From: Floccularia luteovirens
Taxonomy: Eukaryota; Basidiomycota; Agaricomycetes; Agaricales; Squamanitaceae
Reading direction: 5' to 3'
Length of the DNA: 64,000 nucleotides
Assembly: GCA_009739215.1 (NCBI GenBank)
Contig: VSJF01000001.1
Coordinates: forward strand, 992,001-1,056,000
The position numbers were made by a program, and so were the translations under genes. Shown piece after piece: positions 46,513 to 58,191 of this stretch (the stretch's first letter is position 1; every line of letters starts with the position of its first letter). The notes beneath the pieces were generated by a model, which saw only the letters and a list, made by a program, of their open reading frames with translations, ran no database searches and was not told the DNA's origin.

Positions 46513-47637
46513 ATGGTTAGTTGACCTTTCTCCATGCCTGCCATGGTCTTATCAAATTCGACAGCCTCCAAAGCAATCGATTAAAGCAGAAGATTGGACA
46601 CATCGCCTACACGGCGTACAAGTCACGAAAAAGTGGGTCTCTTTGCTATACTCGTTCACAAAGATGAAACACAATTGGGAATCTCTCTGACTTTCTCTGA
46701 CGAACCACAAAATTTGCATGTATTATCTGATACAATATTACTTTCTCACTCTTGATGGTTGAATGACAATGCTGACGATAATATAACAGTGATCTGAACA
46801 GGCTCATCATGGACTATCTTGTGATAGAAGGCTACAAGTCAGCTGCGGAAGAGTTCAGTCAGGAGGCCAATTTATCTCCACCAGTCGATTTTGAAAGTAT
46901 TGAGAGTCGAATGGACATTCGAGAAGCTCTCCAGAGAGGTGATGTTGAAGACGCTATCACACGTGTGAACGATCTCAACCCCGAGGTAAGAATGAATATG
47001 AAATTGGTCTCTTTTGGTAGCATTCATAGGATTAAATCGTTTCATGCACCACTCATATAGTTCTTCGGAGCTGGTGATGAGATTCACAAACACCAAAACT
47101 TCAGTCTTCAATATGATATGATTCTGCCTACTATCGATACCCTTATGTGACATCGTTTCTGATGCGAATTTCATTTCAGATACTAGATACAAATCCTGCG
47201 CTCTATTTTCGATTACAACAACAGAAGTTGATCGAATATATAAGACGTGGTCGAATTACCGAGGCGCTCCAATTCGCCCAGGAGGAACTAGCACCTCGAG
47301 GCGAAGAGAGCCCTGAATTTCTAGCAGAGTTTGAACGTACGATGGCTCTGCTGGCATTCGATTCATGTCCGAGCCCTCCATCGGGTATATCAGAGTTGTT
47401 GTCACCTGCACAAAGAATGAAGACGGCCGCAGAAGTTAATGCCGCTATTCTAGAGAGTCTGAGTCAAGGCAAAGAAGTAAAATTAGTTGGACTACTGAAG
47501 CTTCTATGTTGGGGAGAAATGATGTTGGACGAAAAGGCCGATTTTCCCAAGGTATGTGTGACCCTTTGATATATGGGCGCAAGAACTTAGAAAAAGAATA
47601 GTTGAGCGATAGCCTGTTAGAAAGTTCGAAAAGGTAG
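46513..47637 (+). CDS. GID8: GID/CTLH ubiquitin ligase subunit Gid8
   Basis: Exons 46513..46515, 46565..46632, 46790..46985, 47180..47551, 47602..47637, 224 aa (human GID8 is 228). LisH (about 24-56: DLNRLIMDYLVIEGYKSAAE) and CTLH (about 60-120: IREALQRGDVEDAITRVNDL) lead into a CRA region (LDTNPALYFRLQQQKLIEYI, EFERTMALLAFD). Gid8 is a scaffold of the GID E3 ligase, which degrades gluconeogenic enzymes in yeast. Exon 1 codes only the initiator Met before a GTTAGT donor. That first exon and the final exon (LSDSLLESSKR) are less certain than the core. Introns 2 and 3 are long for this window (157 and 194 bp). Confidence 0.87.
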
Positions 47638-48010
47638 TGATTGAGGAACATGTTGGATACCTATTGTAGCATATATAGTGTACTAGAAAGAAATGTATAT
47701 AAACATGTGTGCCTCGAGGGCCTTGATCAATTGAGAGACGGGTGGGGAACAAATCCGACTTGCGAACGAGTAGAGGATATTTGTCAGCAAGCAACGGTGA
47801 TATTAGTCAGCATTGTTGCTGGACTTGACAATCGCTTGACTTGCAAGTTGCGTCCGACGGCCTTTTCTCTTGTCCTCCTCTTGTTCCTTCTCCTCTTGTT
47901 CCTCCTCTTTGTAACCTCATCACCCTCCGTTGTTCCTTTCGTCTTCGTAACCTCGTCAACATCTCCCTTTCTTTCACAATTCCTCCATATATCTCTATCT
48001 CCAAGTCCTC
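47638..48010 (+). promoter_or_regulatory. BCK1-type gene promoter with CT-rich tract
   Basis: A strong pyrimidine (CTC/TTC) tract at about 47870-47915 on the plus strand, typical of core promoters and 5' leaders of highly used fungal genes. Short open frames here are low complexity and not credible as genes. Confidence 0.45.
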
Positions 48011-51000
48011 ATGTCGGAGGACATTAGAGTTAGGCGCAGAGTTCTTTATATCTCCAATCCAAGCCCAGAGTCAGATGGAGATGATCCCGCAGTAGGTGAC
48101 CGCCAGCAATTTCCTACTTCTTGTACCGGCCATGCTCCTCCCCAGAGACGTCAATTAGCTTTTCTTCCGCCTATTCCAAGCGCTCAAGCATCATCATTCA
48201 GTCATCCAAGCCAACTCTCAAATTTGAATACCGATCTCTTAACCTCTAACTCTCTTAGTCCGCCATCTCATCCCCCTCTCTCGTCCCCGTCAAGCACTGC
48301 AGAAGAGACTCCACCACCAAGCACTCCCGGTCCGTCTGTGCCTATTGATCTGACTGGGACTGTGCCGGCAGTGCAAGAACCCTATGTGTCTTCTTCTTTC
48401 AATGAACGTGGTGCGTCAGATACCCCCCACACCAGCGGTTCTCGTACGGGCAAGTTCCTCCAGACATTGAAAGCACCTTTTGGAACTCGTGGTCCAAGGC
48501 CTGTTGATCCCTCCAGACGAACACGCGTAGTGAGTATTGATTATTACAACCGCTCACAAATTTTGACTAATTTTTATACAGTCCCCAACAACATCTGTAC
48601 CAGAGCCGTTTGTTTCAGTAACAAGTCCTGGCTCTAGTTCCACTATCTCTGACCGCGTGTTAATTGTTGTGACCGCTGATTCGGAAAGATATGTAACGGT
48701 GGATATTACTGGAGCAACAAATGCAGCTTTCATTCGCGAATGCATTCTTAACAAGGTATATCCCCTTCAGGCTTTTATTTATGTCATGCTGACCCTCCTA
48801 CCCGTAGCTGAACCACAAACAAGATGAAAAAATACCATTTTTAATCTACCAAACTGAGATTGGTGCTTATGCATCGGGAGACGCTCTATCTGATGACCGT
48901 CTGTTTACGCTCTGCCGTGACAAGGGTGATGCAAGGGGTTCATTAAAGTTTTTTGTCTCATACTCTTCGGTTCCTGTGCACGAGCGACCCCGCCAAACCG
49001 GCAAAGGGGTGTATGATACAATTGTACTGCCATCCGTGCCTTCTCAGCAATCTCCCCTACGGCCAAGCAGAAGGCGTTCTCGTTCAAGACAAGGGAGCTT
49101 CTCTTCTGTCAGTGAACATCTTGCCCAGGAAGTCCCTCCAGGTTCTGGTTATGAGGCAGACCTCGATAATAATCCTGATCGAGAAACACTTCGTACCCGG
49201 ACTGTCCCACAGTCTCAATCTCAATTGACTTTCCAAAACCCAATCACTCACCCAGCTTCCCCTCTTAATATACGCCGCCCTAGTGGACCATTGCCTCGAC
49301 CATCATCTCCTCTTCACCCGTCAGTTGGGACCAATTCTCAATCAACTCTCCCGGATAAGTCTCGAGCCTTAGGAACTGAACCAGCTTTGGTCACGGAAAA
49401 ACCGAGACCTAGTCTACCAGTGCCCCCACATCCCCCTCCCCTTTCTCCATACAAACCCAATTTATCGATTCATGATGATACCGCTCTGTCACCTCCGAAC
49501 ACACGACTGTTACACCTGCGTTCAGGTTCAGATGCTGGTGCGGAGCGTGAGCAAGCTTTAAAACCTTCCGAGTATCAAATGGAAAACCCGACTAGGATAC
49601 GAACTCGCGAACCAATTGGGAGACTCAAGGCAGAGGCTTCCAATGAAATATCAAATCAGCCCAAAGATCTTCGCCAACAAAAACGTTACCAGAACGATCG
49701 CGATGATGCCATCGGTCGATCAGATTCTTGGGTTTTGGTATCTAACAACACTAGCCGGTCGGCTGACCATGAGCCCCCGCCAACATCGGAAGAACTCCAA
49801 CGGCCAACCCCTTCATCAAGTCGTAATAAAGGGCAACAAAGTTCTAATTCTTCACGGTATCGTCAACCTTACACAGGTAGACCATCTTTTCCAAATTCTT
49901 CCAGGCCACGACCTTCGGGTGCTCTAAGCAGTAGCCACGACTCAAGTCGTGCCTTACCACCACCACGCCAGGCAAATATACCTATACCCTCTTCATTTCT
50001 TGTCACATGGAAAGGTGAGGAATCAGGCCGCCTTGGTAAAGGTTTCACCAAGAGCATGGACAACCTTAGAGCTGGGGGGGCCAATTCAAGTAGTGCTCCA
50101 TCAGCAAGGCGAAACCAACTACCACCACCTCTACCAACTCTCTCGCCAAGCCATGCTGGTCTTCCACAATCATACGAACAACCACGCGTGACCCGACCGT
50201 TGCCATCTTCGAACGATGTGGGACAACCGTCAACTCCCGCATCATACGGCTCCCGCTTGCATCCCTCAAACCAGGACCCTTATCAACGTCCACAATCTGC
50301 AGCCGGAGATACACCTACTTCACCTTCACACAAATATCCGATGGCGACGCATATATCAGGATATAGTATTCCCTTTGATAATGTTGACCCTTCGAAGTCC
50401 CCTAGAAATATATCTCCGAGTCGTCCTTACCCCCCTCCAGCAGTTCCTGGACCTAGACCACGTCTGCACTATAGTCACCAGTCAGACCGTTCATCTGACA
50501 TTCAAAGTGGACCAGAAACCTCGAATACAACACCCCCTCGAACACCCATTAGCCCGCAGAGTCCGAGATATGGGTCGGAGAAAAACGGATATGCCCCCGA
50601 ACCATCATCACCTCTTACCACAGATGATATGAAATCCAACCGATTCTCTGAGTCTACCTTGAAGCAAGAAGAGCATTCCCGGCTGACTCAAATATTAAAA
50701 GATGGAACCCTGATGCCTCATCACGTCACAAATATAGATTCGCGCTCTGTTTCTCCTGCTCCTCCCTCCTCTGGTGAGGCTTCGCAAGCACATTATACTA
50801 GCCAGGATGAGTATTCTTCGGATGTTGGCGGCGGAACCTGGCTTGTTCCTCCAGACCAGAAGCCCAAGTCAACAACCCGTCCTCCATTGAAAGTACAGAT
50901 TGACGGACCTGGAGATTCACCGGAGCAATCTACTACGACGGATACACGGAAACCGCACAATTTACCAATACCTCCTGTCCCTTCTCTAGGATCGAACCTC

Positions 51001-52589
51001 CACCGTGCAACGCACCTAGTTAAGTCCTCAAAATCCATGCAAGGAAGGAGGTCCACCTTCACTGATCTTAACGATTCATGGTCACCTCGCCCACCTCCCG
51101 AAGACGTCTACGAGCGTCTTGAAGAATTCTTTCCAGAACATGACCTCGATAAGCCAGTTATTGAAGCCAACTCTGGAGGAACGTCTCCAACCTCAGTGGA
51201 GGCAGCTGTTACTTTGGCACCACCACCTCAAGCAACAGAGAAGCCTCGTGGAAGGTCGAAGAAGTCTATTCGTATTGTTGCGCAGGAACACAAAAGTCGG
51301 ATCGACCGCACTTCCAGGACTGATACAACCGCCTATGCTAATAATATGCTGCGTAAAAGAAATACAAAGATGTGGGGGAGTAAACTGGAAGAAGTGAATA
51401 CGATGCAATCAAAATCGTCAGGCTCTACAGTCACACCAGATTCCCCATCTGGAGGACCCAGTAAGATTCCTCATTTTTGTTATGATCGACGAAAGCCTTA
51501 CATCGATCTTCTAGCAACCTTCAAATGGGTGCGAGGTGAACTCATTGGTAAAGGAACATATGGCCGCGTTTATCTTGCCCTCAATGCCACCACTGGAGAA
51601 ATGATTGCTGTGAAACAAGTTGAGATTCCTCAGACTGCAAGTGACAAAAACGATTCTCGACAAGTATCAGTCGTGCAAGCGTTAAAATCAGAGAGTGAGA
51701 CGTTGAAAGATCTGGACCATTTAAATATAGTCCAATATCTTGGGTTTGAAGAAACGCCTTCAAATCTTAGCATGTACGTTCGGTCCTTCTCTGGAAAATT
51801 ATCCGTTTTTATTTATATATATTTCTAGCTTCCTGGAATATGTTCCTGGTGGCTCAGTTGGCAGCTGTCTTCTGAAGCACGGCAAGTTCCATGACAACGT
51901 CACAAGGTCCTTCACTAGACAAATATTGAGTGGCCTCAAATACCTTCATTCCAAAGGGATTTTGCATCGGGTAAGGGTTTATCAACTCAGGTTCTATTGA
52001 AACTCATTTCATTTGTTCGTTCTGTAGGATCTCAAGGCAGACAATATTCTTGTTGAAATGTCCGGGATCTGTAAAATATCAGACTTTGGTATCTCAAAGA
52101 GAACCGACGACGAGGCTGGAGGTGCCTTCACTGCCATGCAAGGTACAGTCTTTTGGATGGCACCGGAAGTCATCAACACACAAAAGAAGGGATATAACTT
52201 CAAAATTGATATCTGGAGTGTGGGTTGTGTTGTACTAGAAATGTGGGCGGGAATGAGACCCTGGATTGGCGAAGAGATGGTTGCTGTGATGTTCAAGGTA
52301 TGTTTGGTTTTATTAAATGTATATCACAGCATGAACATATCTTTCTTTTAGTTGTATCAATCAAAATTACCGCCTCCTGTGCCCGAGGATGTTGTATTAT
52401 CTGAACTTGCTGACGACTTTAGGAGAAAATGCTTCGCTATGTATGTTTCTGCTTTTGGTATTGTAATCTTGCTACCTAACTGAAACTTTAAACCCAAGGA
52501 ACCCTGAGGAACGGCCAAGTGCCGCAGAACTGAGAAAACATCGATATCTTGACCTACCACCGGATTGGAAGTTCACCGGATTTACATAA
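48011..52589 (+). CDS. BCK1: Bck1-type MAP kinase kinase kinase
   Basis: Exons 48011..48529, 48582..48755, 48808..51773, 51829..51970, 52028..52297, 52352..52440, 52499..52589, 1416 aa. A ubiquitin-like RA-type domain lies at about 190-275 (VLIVVTADSERYVTVDITGA). A very long Ser/Pro-rich region follows. A conserved block at about 990-1095 (PPEDVYERLEEFFPEHDLDK, RSKKSIRIVAQEHKSR, RKRNTKMWGSKLEEV) comes just before the kinase (1136 to end: GELIGKGTYGRVYLA, AVKQVEIP, HRDLKADN, SDFG, MAPE). It ends shortly after the kinase. Bck1 activates the Mkk/Slt2 cell-wall-integrity MAPK module downstream of Pkc1. Confidence 0.95.
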
Positions 52590-53106
52590 GGATTTCTGAT
52601 CTACTTTTTTTTTCTTTTCTCGCAAGAACAATTCTTTCATCTTCCAATCTTTTTTCCACATTTCCACACATGACATTGATTCAACCACTGCAAGATCCAT
52701 GTTTCATTTCCAATGTTCTACTTCATTCATCTACTCATCGTTACTTGTGACATCCCAACCATGACATTACACCCCGCTCGACCCAATCCTCATGACATCT
52801 GTATACGATATCGCATTGTGTAGCAATCTAATGTCCTAATACTTCAACGACGTCATGCTAAGATTAACCATCTTCTATAGTACTTATATTCCCTGAGTTG
52901 AATAACTCGTAACCGGCCCGTAGTCCTGTCAGTCAACCTGCATGACTGCGCAAAGACTGTGTCATGATAAAACTCTTCTAAGTTCCTATATTCAACATGC
53001 CAAATAAATCTTCAGCCAGAGAAGCTACTGTCGTTGTCACACCAGGAATGTGTAAAGATAGCATTGATGACGTCATGATAATGTTAACGATGGTTCCGTG
53101 GTTGAA
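52590..53106. other. Intergenic spacer between BCK1-type and IQM-like genes
   Basis: T-rich 3' flank of BCK1, then the promoter of the IQM-like gene. Frames that read into the IQM-like gene from 53098 begin with GTG; the first ATG is 53107. No other feature seen. Confidence 0.5.
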
Positions 53107-55269
53107 ATGATAGACAAACCTCGTTCGTTGTACTATTGGATGACCCTGCATTCCTCCTCAAACGCTCCAGATCCTGTCCAAGTCGCTGCTGCAACGCTAA
53201 TTCAGCGGCTGTGGCGCGGAAAGACAAACAATGCAAGACGTGACTTCATGAATGCGGAAATACGTTGGGATGACGCACTTACCCAAGCAAAACTAACAGT
53301 ATGTCATCGATTTCATCCTTTCCTCTGCTCTTTTACCTCGTTTTCAAATCCTAAACTTAAGGTCGATCGTGCCGCAGCAGAGGATGGCGCTAATTCACCA
53401 CAGAAACGTTGGAAACGCGCTGTTTTTATGATAGGCAGACTACGTGATAAAAACCCCATGTTGAGTGGAGTGGCGGATAATTTCCCTCCAGTAGAGGCGG
53501 AAGATAAGCATTTGGAGAGGCAGCATTGGCTGGAACTTGTAGACGCGTAAGTCTGACAACCAGCTCGTAGTACTGGTGGTTTCTAATCGAATTCTGTGCT
53601 ACTAGAAAACACAGATACGGATCCAATCGTGAGTACATGATATCTTAGCCCTTCAAAGTCTAATAAAACTCTCTGCGCTACAACAGTGAAGGTAATTTAT
53701 GCATACAATTATTATTCCAGCTCTGACTCGCTGTGTCCATAGTGGTACCATAGCAAATGGCAAGAGGAGGATACCACCGAGAATTTTTTCAAATGGTGGG
53801 TTATTTGTTATAAATGTATTCTTCAATCATCTTAGGAGTCGTCAATCGAGGCTTGACCATGGAGGGGGTAAAGACTTGTCATTATCCGAATGCCCTCGAG
53901 ATAGGCTGGAATCAGAGGCGAGTACTTACAAATAACGAGTCTACGACTGACACCACACGGTCTTCCTGACCAAATCTGCTTCATAGCGAATTTTGTGAGC
54001 TATTAATTTCCTTGTTATACTACCCTACCTCAACAAACCCTAGATATCTATCTGCGGAACAACGTATGATAATTTATTTTGTTTCAGCCTTGCTCACCAA
54101 ATGACGTGTTTCTTGGAAGGTCTGAATTACTTAGTCAAAATAAGCAATGACGGAAAATTATTGTGGGCGAGAAATAATCAACCAATTGATACGACACCTG
54201 GACATTGGAAAGACAGTGGTGACGGGAGAGGAATTATACCCCGAGGTCTACCATCTTTACCCCAAGGACGAAGTTCCCTCAAAATATCGGTAGCTTCAAA
54301 CTCCACAGATGACTCTTCACATGAGCAAGCAAACGCTGCAACACATTACATAGGTCAAACAAAAGGACGTTATGCCTGGATAAGATTACTACGCCGCACT
54401 TTTACCCCCCGAGGAATTGTGGAAAGATTGCTTAGAAAAACTGTTTGGCGCAACACATGGATCTATGTCTCAGTGGGTCATTCCCTGTCACTTAATTCAT
54501 TAAATTCATATTAACATTATTGAAAAAGGATAAAAACTGTATGTGTTTTGTTGCCATTATTCTAAATTTAAATCTATAACCCAAGTTTAGTCAATATATT
54601 CGTTGGTATCAAAGGTGGGGTGGTCTGGATCAGCTGGCTCAGAAGATATTCACCGAATCTCAGAAACCGGAGCTTTTCAACATTCGTCGTTTACGGCAGG
54701 AGGTCTGGTTACTTCCGCGGGTCTGATTACCGTGAAACAAGGGGTTATACATACTTTATCACCCTTGTCCGGTCACTATAGGTTGGTCTTATATTATGAT
54801 TTATGTACCTCATTCTGAAAACACCGATAAACTCCCAAGGACATCGGTTGATGTACGTGAATAGCACTTCTCTTTCAGGTCCTAATGAAAAACTCTTGAA
54901 TAGCATTTCCATAAGTTTTTAGATGTATTAGCTGAACGGGGTGTGGATATGCGTAAAGTCAGGATCAGTAAGGCAGAAGCTGCCCTATGGGGGTACACAC
55001 GTTTCTGTGCTGTAACCAGTGCTATTTCTCATTAATAACGCTACAGGATCGAACACATTAATAAATGGAAGAAAAAGCAACGGAAGATTGTATACTCTGG
55101 TAAGAAAAAAGTACGGGATGCAAAAAGCAATATTGCGGCAGTGCCATCAGTCTGGAAAAGGGAGATTTTGGAAGGGCGGAAACGGGCATCTCAGACTCTG
55201 CCAACTGACACCGAAAAGAGAGACACCACTTTGAAGAAGGACACGGGGGATTCGGCCAAACGCGAATAG
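53107..55269 (+). CDS. IQM-like IQ-motif (calmodulin-binding) protein
   Basis: Fourteen exons: 53107..53298, 53362..53546, 53606..53628, 53687..53691, 53743..53795, 53851..53917, 53987..53994, 54044..54063, 54120..54476, 54591..54614, 54664..54781, 54840..54852, 54904..54992, 55047..55269; 458 aa. An IQ motif near residue 35 (LIQRLWRGKTNNARR) is followed by the plant-IQM-type domain: HWLELVDAKHRYG, FFKWLDHGGGKDL, LSAEQRLNYLV, FVGIKETGAFQHSSF, SGHYR and FHKFLDVLAERGVDM. The C-terminus is Lys-rich. It probably binds calmodulin; the enzymatic or structural role is unknown. The frame needs micro-exons of 5 and 8 nt and a GC donor at 53918 (GAG|GCGAGT). Confidence 0.83.
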
Positions 55270-55412
55270 TAACGAAGAGTGGTATAAACGTCGGATGGAG
55301 ATTTTATTCCCGAATCGCAATTTCATACAAGAACTCTGCTTGATCTATACTTACAAGGGGATATATTGAACCTATCGGATAATTGATTGCGGATGTATGG
55401 ACACAGTATTAT

Positions 55413-56221
55413 TTATGCTCTGCTCCATTTGTTTTCTATGTTAGACACCCCTACGGGTAGTGCAGCCTTACAAAATGATTAGAATAGTCTCAAACGCAAC
55501 TTATTAATTCAAGCCACTTACTTTCTCGTCATAATCATTCCATTCACCTTCCGTCAAATCAACTTCATTGAATACCATACCAGTGGTTCCAACACACTTC
55601 CAAATTCCCTGATCCAGCTGTCTAATTTTTTACTGGTATAGTGGGAGAAGCTGACCTACCTTCGGATCGAAATTGACAAACTCTAGCCCTCGACAGTCTA
55701 TAATCAACAATGGTTCAAATTGTCCATTTTCAGACGCATAAGGCTTGACAGGAGTTGTCGTTTCGAACTTTCCCGAGCTTTCTCGTTTGCCTAAGCAGGA
55801 TTTGAACATCAGATACCACAAATGTTTAGTTTTGGAGTAGTATGGCGCACACATTCCGCATCGCCACACAAAATGCGCGGTATTTCCCTTGCCGCCAGAT
55901 ACTTCACGTTCTTCCTGAAGTCCCAATCAGGATGATCATTAACGAAAAATCCACGTGTGATCCCATACAATTCGATTGAGAGCTACAAATTTGGGATGTT
56001 CTTCATGACAGCTAGTGCATTTTACCTTGATAGAGGATTTTCAATGAGTTGGAGTTTGTCAGAGGTGACGCGTAATTACTTTGAAAAAGTATTCGAAATC
56101 GGGACTAGCTGGCTCAAGATTAGTGACATTCTCGAGCTCTGCCTTGATTGAGAGTTGTAGACGCTGATCAAAGTATCAGATATTGAGAAACGGTCGAGAT
56201 TTTTTTCACACTTACGACCAT
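55413..56221 (-). CDS. CXXC zinc-binding protein of the DUF866/CZIB family
   Basis: Seven exons: complement(55413..55466, 55522..55608, 55660..55790, 55851..55914, 55969..56025, 56080..56163, 56216..56221), 160 aa, the same length as human CZIB. Two CxxC pairs, CTSC and CGMC, form the expected zinc site; KGNTAHFVW, PLLIIDCRGLEFVNFDP and EGEWNDYDEK are family landmarks. It is a small cytosolic/nuclear zinc protein of poorly known function. Exon 1 is 6 nt (Met-Val). Confidence 0.92.
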
Positions 56222-56361
56222 GCTCAAGTTGAGGTGGTAATGAAATCCAATGGTGTTGTTCACTGCTGTGAAATCTAATCAGGTATTTGTTTGTTCTTGT
56301 ATCCCGACGCCCTTCAAGTTTTCTAAAATCATTCCCGACGCGTTTGTGAGGTCTTTAATCC
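56222..56361. promoter_or_regulatory. Bidirectional promoter between CZIB and mS35 genes
   Basis: Only 140 bp separate the two divergent start codons. No TATA box is evident. Confidence 0.55.
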
Positions 56362-57250
56362 ATGACGCTATTCCCTTCTCGCATTGTAGCGAACCTCGGC
56401 CTTCTTCGACACTTAAATGCAGGTGCATCTTCTCTGCGGCACTTTAGCTCAACGTCTTCCACTTTGGCTCGGCGGACAAGGTCAAAGTTGGAAGAAGATT
56501 TTACTATCGACGAAGTGGAAACTATGACTCTCACAGAGTCATCTCCAATAGTGGATTCTCCGTCCAGTGGTCATATCGTACTTCGGAACTATCGCCAAAC
56601 CCTGCATTATATGCGTCTCATCGAGCATGAAATCCCGAAACTTGTTGGTCTGTGTTGCGTTCCTTCTCTACAATGTCTAATTCTTCATCTTGACAATATA
56701 TATATATAGAATTCCGGAAACCTTTCATACCACCAACGTCTTCTTCACCACTAGTTGTTCGTTCATTTGATTATGCAGGAGAGGAGCACCCTGCCACTGT
56801 AAAACGCGCCATCGTTGTCTGTGTCGACAATCTACCTTTGAAAAATGAAGCTGCCATTCACAAAATAAAACTTTTGGCTGGACCAAGGTGGACCCCTCAT
56901 CCTCCTTCTGATGCAGGCATTAGTGGACTTGAAGATTGGAGAAATGGCTATATCAAAATATCCTGCGAGGACTTTCCTAAACCTGCTATGAATCTGAAAT
57001 GGGCCAGCGATAGACTTGACAAATTGATTGCAGAGGCAAATGTAAGTTTTTCGCGATTATACACGTGCAGCTTGTCCTCATTTCTTTTAATATTTAGAAT
57101 GGGAAAGATAAATTTCGGGATGTGCCTTTGGACATGCGCCATGTATATGCCAAGGCACGAAAAGCAAAAAAAGGCGAACATCTCCGGGATCGAATTCTCA
57201 ATCGTCCGTCCAAACTAGATTTTCCAAAGGAATGGCTGCCACATGTATAA
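56362..57250 (+). CDS. MRPS35: Mitochondrial small-subunit ribosomal protein mS35
   Basis: Exons 56362..56647, 56710..57041, 57098..57250, 256 aa. An Arg/Ser-rich presequence (MTLFPSRIVANLGLLRHL) suits mitochondrial import. The mS35 domain (PF10213-type) includes LRNYRQTLHYMRLIEHE, EFRKPFIPP, IHKIKLLAGPRW, GYIKISCEDFPKPAMN and the tail DFPKEWLPHV. It equals yeast Rsm24 and acts in mitochondrial translation. Confidence 0.92.
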
Positions 57251-57717
57251 CTTAAGCACTCTTAATACATTGCATTCTTCACACTACCATTTGATTCCTA
57301 AACAAGGGAAATTCCCGTTATATATCGCACTTTTCCAGGCACCTAATTGATTACAGCTCGTCAAGCACATCACGATCATACACAGTCCCAACATCAGAGA
57401 TGTGATACAATGGGTCATCCATTTTTGATTATTACCGTGTCTTTATCAACTGTGTGGCACTGTGACGTTGGACAGACATTAGCCAATAGAATTAAACAAA
57501 GGCCAATTTCTTTGTGTCGAAACCCATAGAGTTGTTTCAGTTGCCGCTCTGCTTGGGAGTAACAATGTCGGCCACAGTCAAAGCAGTAACTGATATATAA
57601 AACCCTGGCTTTACGTGGACGATCCCCTCACTCCCCTTGAAGGGTACACATTCATTTCATTTATCTTTGCGGCGCAAACTTCTTCACGTTATTTTTACCT
57701 GAGCTAACATTATAATA
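57251..57717 (+). promoter_or_regulatory. Intergenic region with a TATA box upstream of the small orphan gene
   Basis: A good TATA element, TATATAAAA at 57594-57602, stands about 115 bp before the ATG at 57718. A clear TATA box is rare among the promoters of this window and suggests a regulated or strongly expressed gene. Confidence 0.55.
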
Positions 57718-58191
57718 ATGATCTTTACGAAACGAATACGGGAATCTTCCGATGCTCGGAGTGCTTTAAGGTCGGCGCACAGGTCTCGCTCGCCGTATTC
57801 GCCTAGAGGGAAGGAAAATATGGTACGACTAGGACCAAAAAAGGCAAAATATACCTACCATCGCAGGCTCACCAACAAAGAGATTGGCATGGGTGCCTTC
57901 TTGCTCGATGAAACGTTGCGGCGCATAGGGGACCCAACCCCAATAAGGTTGCCGCGGGTGAAGCCTGGGATACAATTCTTGGGTGGCAAAGGGAGGACGA
58001 TATACAGAATAGACAATCTCTACGACGAAACGAAAACCAATACGACGCAGAGATTGCTTAATTCAGAAAGTCTAGTGGAGAACAGCGGGTATCCAACCCA
58101 GAGACATCATAATTGCGGTGATGGGAAGTCTGACAAGCCTTGTGGCTGTTGTAATCTTGGAGATGTGTTCGAATTGTTTATTGATCTATAG
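57718..58191 (+). CDS. Small orphan protein with basic N-terminus and Cys-rich end, 157 aa
   Basis: Single open frame from ATG with a TATA box upstream. The N-terminus is rich in Arg and Ser (SAHRSRSPYSPRGKEN); the middle has HRRLTNKEIGMGAFLLDETL; near the end there is a cluster CGDGKSDKPCGCC followed by hydrophobic FELFIDL. I do not recognise the family. No signal peptide or membrane helix. It could be a real lineage-specific gene; an unseen intron could change the C-terminus. Confidence 0.5.
   Translation: MIFTKRIRESSDARSALRSAHRSRSPYSPRGKENMVRLGPKKAKYTYHRRLTNKEIGMGAFLLDETLRRIGDPTPIRLPRVKPGIQFLGGKGRTIYRIDNLYDETKTNTTQRLLNSESLVENSGYPTQRHHNCGDGKSDKPCGCCNLGDVFELFIDL

Noticed and set aside
47641..48095. 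Two frames rich in Leu/Ser/Pro upstream of BCK1
   Set aside because: They arise from a CT-rich promoter tract, not from coding sequence.
50066..50632. Several open frames in other phases inside the BCK1-type gene
   Set aside because: Long Ser/Pro-rich exon naturally leaves other frames open; the RA-like domain, regulatory block and kinase fix the true frame.
53917..54043. Possible frameshift or pseudogene in the IQM-like gene
   Set aside because: An 8-nt exon with a GC donor restores the frame and the conserved residues, so a break is not needed.
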